Shown here: in pieces, positions 1 through 6,068 of the stretch | Position numbering within the stretch: position 1 is the first letter of the stretch | Layout: each line of letters begins with the position of its first letter | Assembly: GCA_947452355.1 (NCBI GenBank) | Contig: CANGCU010000069.1 | Span: 1-6,627 of the forward strand | DNA from: Microbacteriaceae bacterium | GTDB lineage: Bacteria; Actinomycetota; Actinomycetes; Actinomycetales; Microbacteriaceae | Direction of reading: 5' to 3' | Length of the DNA stretch: 6,627 nucleotides | The notes under the pieces: model-generated | Seen by the model: the letters and a program-made list of their open reading frames with translations, nothing else | The model's database searches: none | What the model was told of the DNA's origin: nothing | Position numbers and translations under genes: made by a program

Positions 1-644
1 AGGCCGGCAGTGTTCCAGTGGGCGCCCGAAGGCAATCGGTCGATTGCGATGCCCAATTCGCCGGGGTCCGCCTGCAGTCCCGCGATGTTTCCCAGGAAAA
101 TATTGGCCGGAAATTCCCCCACCAGAATGCCCTCGCGTTGCAACACGTGGGCGAAGTTGAGCATCCCAAGATCGAAGATTTCGAGTTCGGGAACAATGCC
201 GCGATCCCGAATGATCGTCGCCAGTGCCCGAATGGTCGCAGGATCGTTGACCGACGCGCCATCGAGAAAGTTGAGCGACGACAATGTCAGCGACGCGACA
301 TCAGGTTTGACGTCGCCATCGAGTGCCAAGACATCCGCACGTTTCTCGAGTTCAGGGATGTTTCGACCCGACGTCGAGACATTGATGACGAGGTCGGGGT
401 GCCGTTCGCGAATCCGGGTAATGATGTCTGCGTACACATCACGTTCCCAGGTTGGAACGCCATCGCCGTCGCGGGCATGAAGGTGAACAGCAGAGATTCC
501 TACGGACACCGCAGCGGTGACATCGTCGGCGATTTCGGCCGGCGTAATAGGCACGTGTGGCGTCATCGACTTGGTGGGAATCATTCCCGTTGGCGCCAGC
601 ACAATCGGAACGGGTTTTCTCAGGAGGTCGCGCAATACGGGCAT
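1..644 (-). CDS. BKACE-family beta-keto acid cleavage enzyme (Kce-like, DUF849), 3' end beyond window
   Basis: Partial: 214 codons are visible and the frame leaves the left edge open. Family members are roughly 275-310 residues, so about a quarter is missing. Members of this family (type enzyme 3-keto-5-aminohexanoate cleavage enzyme) use a divalent metal in a TIM barrel to transfer the acetyl part of a beta-keto acid to CoA. Supporting features are IVLAPTGMIPT at residues 14-24, ITPAEIADD at 33-41, the metal-binding HLHAR motif (H54, H56) followed by DGDGVP, NVSTSG in the next strand, SLTLSSLNF, and PELEIFDLGM. The Glu metal ligand of characterised members would lie past the edge. The SLTLSSLNF stretch differs from the common NAGTLNFG form, so the substrate need not be the lysine-degradation intermediate. 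The start ATG is preceded by GAGGAG at 656-661, 11 bases upstream, inside the preceding gene. The two coding regions overlap by 25 bases, so it is the third gene of a coupled glycan operon. Family is secure; substrate and physiological role are unknown. Confidence 0.85.
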   Translation of the reverse strand, partial: MPVLRDLLRKPVPIVLAPTGMIPTKSMTPHVPITPAEIADDVTAAVSVGISAVHLHARDGDGVPTWERDVYADIITRIRERHPDLVINVSTSGRNIPELEKRADVLALDGDVKPDVASLTLSSLNFLDGASVNDPATIRALATIIRDRGIVPELEIFDLGMLNFAHVLQREGILVGEFPANIFLGNIAGLQADPGELGIAIDRLPSGAHWNTAG

Positions 645-1276
645 GTTGTATCCCACTCCTCTACCGTCTTGAGAACGCGCGCAGGGACTCCGACGACGAC
701 GGTGAACGGCTCGATGTCCTTGGTCACAACTGCGCCTGCACCCACGATTGCACCAGCACCGATTGTCCGGTTGGGTAGTACCGTGGCGCCAGCGCCAATG
801 AAGGCTCCGGGGCCAATCGTGATTCCGCCGGCAATCGATGCGCCCGGGCCGACATGCACGAAATCACCGACTTCGGTGTGGTGTCCGACCGTCGAACTTC
901 GGTTGAGGTTGGCGAAGCACCCAATCTTTGCCTGTGCTCCGACGACGACCCCGGCGTTGACGTAAACGCCGTGCTGAACATCGACACTTCCCGCAACTGT
1001 GGAGGTTGAGTCGATGAGCGAAACCGGATTACTCCAGCCGCTTGCGTGCACAGCGACCGATGTCGCGTGCCGCCCATTGGGCGAACCCGGCCCGATCACA
1101 AATTCCACAGAACGATCCGAAATGGTCGATTCGTCGACAAGGTTTGGTAGGTCCGGTTCGGCGTTGCCGAAATTGTCGACACAAACGGGTTCCCGGCCGA
1201 TTCGATTTACGGATTCAACAACGTCCCACACGTACGGCGCGGAAACGGCAACGATTCGAAGGGGGTGCGACGTCAT
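620..1276 (-). CDS. NeuD/PglD-like left-handed beta-helix (hexapeptide repeat) acyltransferase
   Basis: A 218-residue protein, the usual length for the sialic acid O-acetyltransferase NeuD / sugar N-acetyltransferase PglD family. These enzymes move an acetyl group from acetyl-CoA to a (usually nucleotide-linked) sugar in the cytoplasm. Residues about 1-85 form the N-terminal substrate domain. From about residue 86 imperfect hexapeptide repeats make the beta-helix (for example GAGATV, GAGAIV, GAGAVV). VGHHTEVGDFVH at 130-141 places H132 where PglD has its catalytic His; the following residue is His rather than the Glu/Asp usually found there. The C-terminal coil ends VVVGVPARVLKTV, typical of the family. 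Two oddities stand out. The glycine-rich GASGHG-like nucleotide-sugar loop is replaced by VSAPYVWDV (residues 11-19). The last residues carry a CPYC pair encoded in the overlap with the next gene. The start ATG overlaps the upstream glycosyltransferase stop as ATGA, so translational coupling is likely. Family is confident; the acceptor sugar and the exact acyl donor are not known. Confidence 0.88.
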   Translation of the reverse strand: MTSHPLRIVAVSAPYVWDVVESVNRIGREPVCVDNFGNAEPDLPNLVDESTISDRSVEFVIGPGSPNGRHATSVAVHASGWSNPVSLIDSTSTVAGSVDVQHGVYVNAGVVVGAQAKIGCFANLNRSSTVGHHTEVGDFVHVGPGASIAGGITIGPGAFIGAGATVLPNRTIGAGAIVGAGAVVTKDIEPFTVVVGVPARVLKTVEEWDTTCPYCATS

Positions 1277-3258
1277 GGCAGTTGTTCCATCGCCCGACGA
1301 AGAGCACGTGGGTCGACCTCGAAACCCAGATGTTTGCCCGCCCGAACGGCGCCGATCAAGTCGAAACGCGAGTTTCGGGCCGCCAGCACTGGATTGTGAT
1401 AAGTCATGTGCCTATTCTGGTGCCCGTCGGGCTTACTTTGAACGCTCACCAACCGGGATTGTGGTGGCATAAACATCGACCACGTCAGTGCGCTGCCCTG
1501 TTCACCGAACATGTCAACCGTTTCGCTGGCAAGTCGGATTTGGTCTGTGAACGACAGGGCTTCGGGGATGACGGTTTCGTATCCGAATTCCGTGGCAATT
1601 CGGTCCAACTCGTAACGATTGGCACAACCTCCTCGGATTCCCGAGGCGTCATCACGCGCGAAATACACTCGCCGCGAGGGTTCGCCCGCGGGCACTGGTG
1701 ACAGTCGGTTAACGAATTCCGTCAGCCACTGCGGGTCAGCACGTCCGGTGTTCACTTCGGGGAAGAGTTGCGTCGAAACAATCAATTCCGGTACGCGAAC
1801 GAGGTGGTGCATCTGCTCGTGAGGTACGCGAATTGTGTGCGCGTCATCAAGACCCGCGGCGTTCAAGAGAACCGAGTCGTCCCACCATCCGTGGGAAACA
1901 AGAATTGGCAATTCAGCGTCGAAACGATTGAGGGCATCAACACGAGGCGCAACGTGAAGTAATCCGTGTCCGAAGCCTCGCATGGCGGTGATGGCAAGGC
2001 CCGCCCTCCCGGACAATTCCGTCGTGATCCAACCGTCCACCGGAATCTGGTTTCGTGGTGCACCGAAATACAGACCCGCCAGCAGTGTCCCGTCGTCAAG
2101 CGCGACGGACCCGTTCGGGGACACGACCGCGTTCGTGACGGAAATCAGCCACGGGCCGAGCGAATGTTCCCTCAGGACGTAGGTGTGCTGTGGACCCCAC
2201 GCTCCTCGATAGAACACTCGGTGTGCATCAACCGATGTGTCACGAATGTCATAGCCCGGTCGGGAAATGACCTCAACTCCGCGTGGCAGCGGGAGTCCTT
2301 CGCGAAGGGCTTTGTCCATGTCGAAACGGCGGGTCGATGTCACACGGGACGGTGCGCGTTTGGCGCGCAGAGTCTTGTCAACGGTCGCAACCGATGCCGT
2401 CGGCGCTGCGAATTGACTGAAGGGCAACAGTTCAGACGATTCGACCGTGACCGACGAGGCCCCCGAAACCGCGCGAGCGATTCCTTCAACCGACAAAAGA
2501 TTCACGGGAACGAGTCGTGAGCCTGAAGATTCGTGATCGAAGCGGAAATCGACCATCGAAGGGTCATTCGGTGATCCGTCACTAGTGTTGTGTTCCAAAT
2601 AGACGCTCGCCGACGTCGGTGCAGTGGCGGCCCGCATTGTTTCGGCAAATTGTGCAACCTGATTGTCCGAAATGTCCGTCGATGACAGACGAGCAAACAC
2701 TGCGGAAGCCATTCTGCGGGCGGACCCTCGTGTAATCGCAAAACCACCCATCGTGACACCGCAGGTCGATGCCAGGGAGGTGATGGGGTGGTGCGGTTTC
2801 TCTGACACATCGGGAAAAATTGTCGCGATTCCGGGGTGGGATTTACCCAGAGTCACGAGGTTCGGACCAATCGACGTCACAATGTTGAGGCGGGTCGGAT
2901 GGACGGACAGAACGAACGCCGTTGGAACGTCGGAGTGAACGATGTCGGTCGCATCGCTCAGGTGAGGCCGCAGCCCAAATCTCTTACTGACGAACCAACC
3001 GCCATTCGAGGTAACCGACCCGTCGGGAAAAACCGTTGCGTCCGAAATGCCAATAACGAGTGGACCGAATTCGTCTCGCTCGAGAACACTGACCGACGCC
3101 GGCCACTGTGCGATGGAATCGAGATCGACGGTCCGACGTTCGACGTCCTTCCGACGAATTCGTGACCTCAGCCGCTGGAACAGACCCGGGGCTCGCGGTA
3201 AACCAGTTGCCTGCTTGTCCACACGATCTTCGGGTTCGTGCAGGTCATCACGGCTCAT
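1273..3258 (-). CDS. GT61 (DUF563) glycosyltransferase with duplicated domain
   Basis: A 661-residue protein. The C-terminal half (about 345-606) reads as a GT61/DUF563 glycosyltransferase of the capsular-polysaccharide type. It has GHGLLHVAPR at 430-439, matching the family's HWL-D-LPRL block. RRVYFARDD at 529-537 matches the RxYxSR segment. Then come NRYELDRI, EALSFTDQIRLAS (566-578), and EQGSALTWSMFMPP (586-599), matching the GaH-GA-L-N--FMPP block. Such enzymes transfer a sugar from an activated donor to a growing glycan. Residues about 56-293 look like a diverged second copy of the same domain (see the repeat entry). The first 45 residues are charged, with a basic RLRSRIRRK stretch; there is no signal peptide or clear membrane segment, so it is probably cytosolic or peripherally membrane-bound. 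The ATG was chosen because a -10-like TACGAT ends seven bases upstream, suggesting a leaderless mRNA; no good Shine-Dalgarno is seen. First gene of a three-gene coupled operon. GT61 assignment is good; donor, acceptor and linkage are unknown. Confidence 0.8.
   Translation of the reverse strand: MSRDDLHEPEDRVDKQATGLPRAPGLFQRLRSRIRRKDVERRTVDLDSIAQWPASVSVLERDEFGPLVIGISDATVFPDGSVTSNGGWFVSKRFGLRPHLSDATDIVHSDVPTAFVLSVHPTRLNIVTSIGPNLVTLGKSHPGIATIFPDVSEKPHHPITSLASTCGVTMGGFAITRGSARRMASAVFARLSSTDISDNQVAQFAETMRAATAPTSASVYLEHNTSDGSPNDPSMVDFRFDHESSGSRLVPVNLLSVEGIARAVSGASSVTVESSELLPFSQFAAPTASVATVDKTLRAKRAPSRVTSTRRFDMDKALREGLPLPRGVEVISRPGYDIRDTSVDAHRVFYRGAWGPQHTYVLREHSLGPWLISVTNAVVSPNGSVALDDGTLLAGLYFGAPRNQIPVDGWITTELSGRAGLAITAMRGFGHGLLHVAPRVDALNRFDAELPILVSHGWWDDSVLLNAAGLDDAHTIRVPHEQMHHLVRVPELIVSTQLFPEVNTGRADPQWLTEFVNRLSPVPAGEPSRRVYFARDDASGIRGGCANRYELDRIATEFGYETVIPEALSFTDQIRLASETVDMFGEQGSALTWSMFMPPQSRLVSVQSKPDGHQNRHMTYHNPVLAARNSRFDLIGAVRAGKHLGFEVDPRALRRAMEQLP
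1441..3093 (-). repeat. Internal duplication of the GT61 domain (two copies, first degenerate)
   Basis: Copy 1 is residues about 56-293 (positions 2380-3093) and copy 2 residues about 345-606 (positions 1441-2226) of the same protein. The N-terminal block aligns without gaps at an offset of 303 residues. Residues 58-98 and 361-401 share V58, L59, G65, P66, I69, A74, V76, P78, G80, S81, V82 and P98. In both, VL--G-P-I----P-GSV can be read directly. The end block aligns without gaps at an offset of 313 (residues 255-293 against 568-606), sharing L255, S256, R262, S265, E273, L278, S281, F283, P286 and V293. Between them, SVYLEHNTSDG (218-228) matches RVYFARDDASG (530-540). Copy 1 has lost the HGLLHVAPR and RDD residues found in copy 2. 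Alignment was done by eye. Confidence 0.65.
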
Positions 3259-3270
3259 CTCACAATCGTA
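3258..3270 (-). promoter_or_regulatory. Putative leaderless promoter (-10 TACGAT) of the glycan operon
   Basis: Reading leftwards, TACGAT (plus-strand 3265-3270) fits the actinobacterial TANNNT -10 pattern. It is followed by six bases and then the ATG at 3258, so the predicted transcript would begin at the A of the start codon. No convincing -35 is present at 17-18 bases (ATTCCG at 3288-3293). That weak -35 abuts the phased repeats at 3294-3337, as expected for an activator-dependent promoter. This is pattern-based only. Confidence 0.45.
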
Positions 3271-3337
3271 CTCAGCGGGTGGTCGCTCGGAATCTTCACA
3301 ATTCGTTCACGCGCCATTCACGCGAAACTCAGCGGGT
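3270..3337. repeat. Exact 11-base direct repeat ACTCAGCGGGT
   Basis: ACTCAGCGGGT occurs at 3270-3280 and again at 3327-3337, both on the plus strand and 57 bases apart, bracketing most of the divergent intergenic region. One copy begins at the first base of the putative -10 of the leftward operon. The other is the last unit of the phased array at 3294-3337. The exact match within about 107 bases is unlikely by chance and suggests a second regulator site or two occupancies by one regulator. Confidence 0.5.
3294..3337 (+). promoter_or_regulatory. Four phased 11-base direct repeats, PhoP/OmpR-type operator candidate
   Basis: Four consecutive 11-base units start at 3294, 3305, 3316 and 3327: CTTCACAATTC, GTTCACGCGCC, ATTCACGCGAA and ACTCAGCGGGT. 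TCA is invariant at unit positions 3-5, and TTCAC is exact in the first three; units two and three share TTCACGCG. Eleven-base direct repeats with a GTTCACC-like core are known for actinobacterial PhoP (Streptomyces PHO boxes). Mycobacterial PhoP binds TCACAGC-like repeats with the same period. Placement between divergent promoters fits a shared operator. The identity of the regulator, and whether it activates or represses, is inference. Confidence 0.5.
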
Positions 3338-3350
3338 AAACGGTCTGGTT

Positions 3351-3366
3351 TGTCACTCTGTAGTCG
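3351..3366 (+). promoter_or_regulatory. Weak leaderless extended -10 candidate for the SGNH hydrolase
   Basis: TGT followed by CACTCT (3354-3359) keeps the A2 and T6 positions of a -10 box and has an extended TGN. It ends seven bases before the G of the GTG start at 3366, so the message would be leaderless. There is no Shine-Dalgarno upstream of this GTG, which agrees with that reading. The hexamer itself is poor (no T at position 1). Confidence 0.25.
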
Positions 3367-4184
3367 TGAACATTCGCTCGTATGTCGCCATTGGAGATTC
3401 ACTGTCGGAGGGAATGGGTGACCGCTTCTTCCTCACCCACCGGGTCGGAAGCGGATGGACAGACCGACTCGCTCACTTGCTTGCGACGGATGCGGCCGAG
3501 CGCGGTGACACCTTCGAATATGCGAACATCGCGATTCGTGGCAGCAAGCTCGAACACATCATGGACGACCAACTCGAGCACGCACTCGCCTTGCGCCCAG
3601 ACCTCGTGACGATCCTTGCGGGCAGTAACAATTTCTTCAGCAACGCCGAATCGGTCACTCGGCTGGAGCGCATTTTCCGCGCAGGCCTTCAGCGATTGAA
3701 GATCGCGGGCATTCAGGTCGTGGTCGCGAACACGATTAATCCCTGTCACCTAAAGTTTTTCGGTCCCATTCGCCCGAACGCCGAGCGCATGTCCCGGATG
3801 ATCGAACGGGTCGCTGGCGAGCTCGACTTCCCCGTCATCGATGTGCACGGCATGACCGAACTGCAACACCTTGAGTTCTGGCACCGCGACATGGTGCACT
3901 TTTCAGAAATCGGACACGCCCAAATCGCAAATGCAGCCGCTGCCGTTCTTGAGACGACGGCCCGTTATTCGCCGCACGAATACATTCCGAGTTTCGCCTC
4001 GGATCGCCCGATGCGCGAAACCATTGCGTGGTTCCTGCGAGACGTCGTGCCGTTCATCGATCGGCGCCTTCGCCGCACCTCGTCGGGTGTCGGCATCTCG
4101 GCGAAACTCCCCGCGCTGGTGCCCTGGTCGCTCGTCCCCGAGGTCGAGGACTACTTGCGGCGCGAATTGGCCGCCGCCGCCTAA
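3366..4184 (+). CDS. Cytoplasmic SGNH/GDSL hydrolase family protein
   Basis: A 272-residue hydrolase of the SGNH/GDSL superfamily, which cleaves ester (or thioester) bonds. Block I is YVAIGDSLSEGMGD with nucleophile S12. Block II is ANIAIRGSK with oxyanion G59. Block III is TILAGSNNF with N88, where the usual GxND has Asn in place of Asp. Block V is DMVHFSEIGH with D175 and H178 forming the rest of the triad. An extension after about residue 200, ending in a basic and then acidic helix-like tail, is familiar from actinobacterial members. No signal peptide is present, so it acts in the cytoplasm. GTG at 3366 is chosen because the conserved strand begins five residues later and the reading frame farther upstream would run through the opposite gene's start. 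It is transcribed away from the glycan operon and converges on the transporter operon, sharing four bases at the stop codons. The natural substrate is unknown; a role in removing acyl groups from a sugar is only suggested by context. Confidence 0.88.
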   Translation: MNIRSYVAIGDSLSEGMGDRFFLTHRVGSGWTDRLAHLLATDAAERGDTFEYANIAIRGSKLEHIMDDQLEHALALRPDLVTILAGSNNFFSNAESVTRLERIFRAGLQRLKIAGIQVVVANTINPCHLKFFGPIRPNAERMSRMIERVAGELDFPVIDVHGMTELQHLEFWHRDMVHFSEIGHAQIANAAAAVLETTARYSPHEYIPSFASDRPMRETIAWFLRDVVPFIDRRLRRTSSGVGISAKLPALVPWSLVPEVEDYLRRELAAAA

Positions 4185-5236
4185 ATCCTCAGGCCCGTTT
4201 CGACGTCGAAAAGGTGCTGTGATCCGCTGCGGATACTGATGCCGACCTCCGCTCCTTCGACAATCCCCTCCATTCGGGATGCTTCGACTACGGCGGTCAA
4301 GGAGTGCCCGGCGGCCTCCACCTGCACGATCGCGCGCGGTCCCAGAAGTTCGATCACGCCGATTCGCCCGCGACTTGCGGACTTGCCACCGACCTCAAGG
4401 ATGACGTCATCGGGTCGAACACCAAGGATTTTCTTCCCAGCCGATACACTGGTCACCGCCAACGTGAGACCAGAATCGGCGGCGAATTTCCCTGCCGTAA
4501 ACGACCCGTCCATCAGGTTCATCTTCGGGCTTCCGACGAATGCCGCGACGAAGGTGCTGTTGGGCTTGTCGTACACGTCTTTCGGTTTGCCCTGTTGGGC
4601 AATTTCGCCGTCGCGCATGACCACAATGAAGTCGGACAACGTCATCGCTTCTTCCTGGTCATGGGTCACAAACAACGAGGTGATTCCGAGCCGGCGCTGA
4701 AGTTGCAGTAGTTCGGTTCGCATTTCGACGCGCAATTTTGCGTCGAGGTTACTGAGCGGCTCGTCAAAGAGAAACACGGAGGGCTCGCGAATGATGGCGC
4801 GGCCGATCGCAACTCGTTGTTGTTGGCCTCCGGACAAGTCTTTGGGCTTCCGTTCGAGGAGCGTCGTGAGTCCCATCGTCTCGGCGACGGCATCCGCTCG
4901 CTTAAGGGCCTCCGCTCGATTGACGCGAATCGCCCGCAGTGGAAAGGCGAGATTCTCGCGAACCGTGAGGTGCGGGTAGAGCGCATAGTTCTGGAACACC
5001 ATGGCGATGTCGCGGTCTTTGGGCTCGAGTTTGGTGACGTCCTTGTCACCGATTCGAATCGACCCCGACGTCACGGGCTCTAACCCTGCGATCATGCGCA
5101 ATGTGGTCGTCTTGCCGCACCCGGAGGGGCCAACGAGGACGGTGAACGCGCCATCAGGGAGTTCGAGGTCGAGACCCTTGACGACCGTGGTGTCGCCGTA
5201 CTTTTTGACGACGTTGTCGAACGTTACACGTGCCAT
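4181..5236 (-). CDS. Sugar-type ABC transporter ATP-binding protein (MalK/UgpC-like)
   Basis: A 351-residue ATPase that powers import by a carbohydrate-type ABC transporter from the cytoplasmic face. It has Walker A GPSGCGKT (36-43), Q-loop Q82 in VFQNYALYPHLTV, signature LSGGQ (134-138), Walker B VFLFDEP with D158 and catalytic E159, D-loop SNLD (162-165) and H-loop H192 in VTHDQEEAM. After about residue 235 comes the C-terminal OB/TOBE regulatory domain, with PKMNLMDG and LGVRPDDVIL, as in MalK, UgpC and MsmX. Length is normal or slightly short for the group. The ATG at 5236 is preferred over one 39 bases upstream, because MARVTFDNVVKKYG is the family's usual beginning. The 16-base gap to the permease stop also holds GGACAGGAAAAG as a ribosome site, and the earlier start would overlap the permease gene. 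It is the last gene of the transporter operon. MsmK/MsmX-like ATPases can serve several transporters, so it may not be dedicated to this one. Confidence 0.95.
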   Translation of the reverse strand: MARVTFDNVVKKYGDTTVVKGLDLELPDGAFTVLVGPSGCGKTTTLRMIAGLEPVTSGSIRIGDKDVTKLEPKDRDIAMVFQNYALYPHLTVRENLAFPLRAIRVNRAEALKRADAVAETMGLTTLLERKPKDLSGGQQQRVAIGRAIIREPSVFLFDEPLSNLDAKLRVEMRTELLQLQRRLGITSLFVTHDQEEAMTLSDFIVVMRDGEIAQQGKPKDVYDKPNSTFVAAFVGSPKMNLMDGSFTAGKFAADSGLTLAVTSVSAGKKILGVRPDDVILEVGGKSASRGRIGVIELLGPRAIVQVEAAGHSLTAVVEASRMEGIVEGAEVGISIRSGSQHLFDVETGLRI

Positions 5237-5252
5237 GTTTCTTTTCCTGTCC

Positions 5253-6068
5253 TTATCCCTTGACGGCTCCGCCACTGATTCCCTGAACCAGTCGCTTTTG
5301 CACGAAGAAACTTGCGATCACCACCGGGATGATTGCGATGAGAATCGCCACCGCCATCGGCCCCAATTCGACGCCGCGGAATGTGTTGAACCCGGCGATT
5401 GCCACCGGCAGGATCGTCGAGTTGCTGGGCGACAAGATAAGCCCGTAGAACATGTCGTTCCACGACAGCGTGAAGCCGAAGATGGCCGCCGCGCCTATCC
5501 CCGGAAGAACCTGCGGCAACACGACGAGCCGGAAGGTGTCGAAACGACCGAAACCATCCACTCGCGCTTGTTCCTCGATTTCTTTTGGCACGGCGGCGAA
5601 GAATCCGATGAGGAACCATGTGACGACGGGGACCACAAAACTGAGGTGCGAGAAAATGATGGGCACGAGCGTGCCATTCAGTCGCAACATGTACGCGACG
5701 CTGAGGAACGGGAAGACGAGCACCGCGGGCGGAAGAACCTGGGCCGCGAGGATTCCGAATCGGGACAGCGAACCTCCCGTGCTGAATCGTGCGATGGAAT
5801 ACGCGCCCATTGATCCGACCACCACGGCGATAGCCACCGTGACCGTTGCGACGAGCACGCTTCGACCAACCGAGACAAAGATGTCTGATGACAACACCTC
5901 GGTCCAGTTCGACATCGTCGGGGTGAACCACACGATTCCCGGCTGGTTGAGGTCGGCCGGGGTCTTGAAACTTGCCAGTGCTACCCACACCAACGGGAGT
6001 GCCACGGCCGCCACGGCGAAAACGAGCAGGACGATTCGCGACGCGTCAATAAGTTTGAATCGGTTCAT
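5253..6068 (-). CDS. Sugar-type ABC transporter permease (MalG-like)
   Basis: A 271-residue inner-membrane permease of the binding-protein-dependent transport (MalFG) family; the length is typical of MalG/UgpE partners. Hydrophobic segments lie near residues 11-32, 68-90, 106-128, 135-158, 188-212 and 236-255, giving the expected six spans. The EAA loop that docks on the ATPase is EEQARVDGFGRFDTFRLVVLP (about 165-185), with the invariant G172 region. The start ATG overlaps the stop of the upstream permease as ATGA, so the two are translationally coupled. The ATPase gene follows after 16 bases. Family is very secure; the sequence does not by itself reveal which sugar or related solute is carried. 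Confidence 0.94.
   Translation of the reverse strand: MNRFKLIDASRIVLLVFAVAAVALPLVWVALASFKTPADLNQPGIVWFTPTMSNWTEVLSSDIFVSVGRSVLVATVTVAIAVVVGSMGAYSIARFSTGGSLSRFGILAAQVLPPAVLVFPFLSVAYMLRLNGTLVPIIFSHLSFVVPVVTWFLIGFFAAVPKEIEEQARVDGFGRFDTFRLVVLPQVLPGIGAAAIFGFTLSWNDMFYGLILSPSNSTILPVAIAGFNTFRGVELGPMAVAILIAIIPVVIASFFVQKRLVQGISGGAVKG

Noticed and set aside
18..965. Long plus-strand open frame (315 codons) opposite the BKACE and acyltransferase genes
   Set aside because: The minus-strand translations have clear family motifs across the same region; the plus-strand product shows none and crosses the boundary of two real genes.
3108..3365. Upstream extension of the SGNH hydrolase reading frame to an ATG at 3108
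   Set aside because: The extension lies antisense to the glycosyltransferase N-terminus and across the structured intergenic region. It has no family resemblance, and the conserved SGNH fold begins just after GTG 3366.
4160..4200. Possible terminator hairpin at the convergent junction
   Set aside because: The region GCCGCCGCCGCC followed by CTAAATCCTCAGG has no stable inverted repeat or T-run on either strand.
5237..5275. Earlier ATG (5275) for the ABC ATPase
   Set aside because: It would overlap the preceding permease gene and add 13 charged residues absent from the family; the ATG at 5236 has a ribosome site and the canonical beginning.
5001..5813. Long plus-strand open frame (270 codons) opposite the transporter genes
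   Set aside because: Its product is low-complexity and rich in His, Arg, Asp and Glu, as expected from reading membrane-protein codons backwards. It spans two well-supported genes on the other strand.
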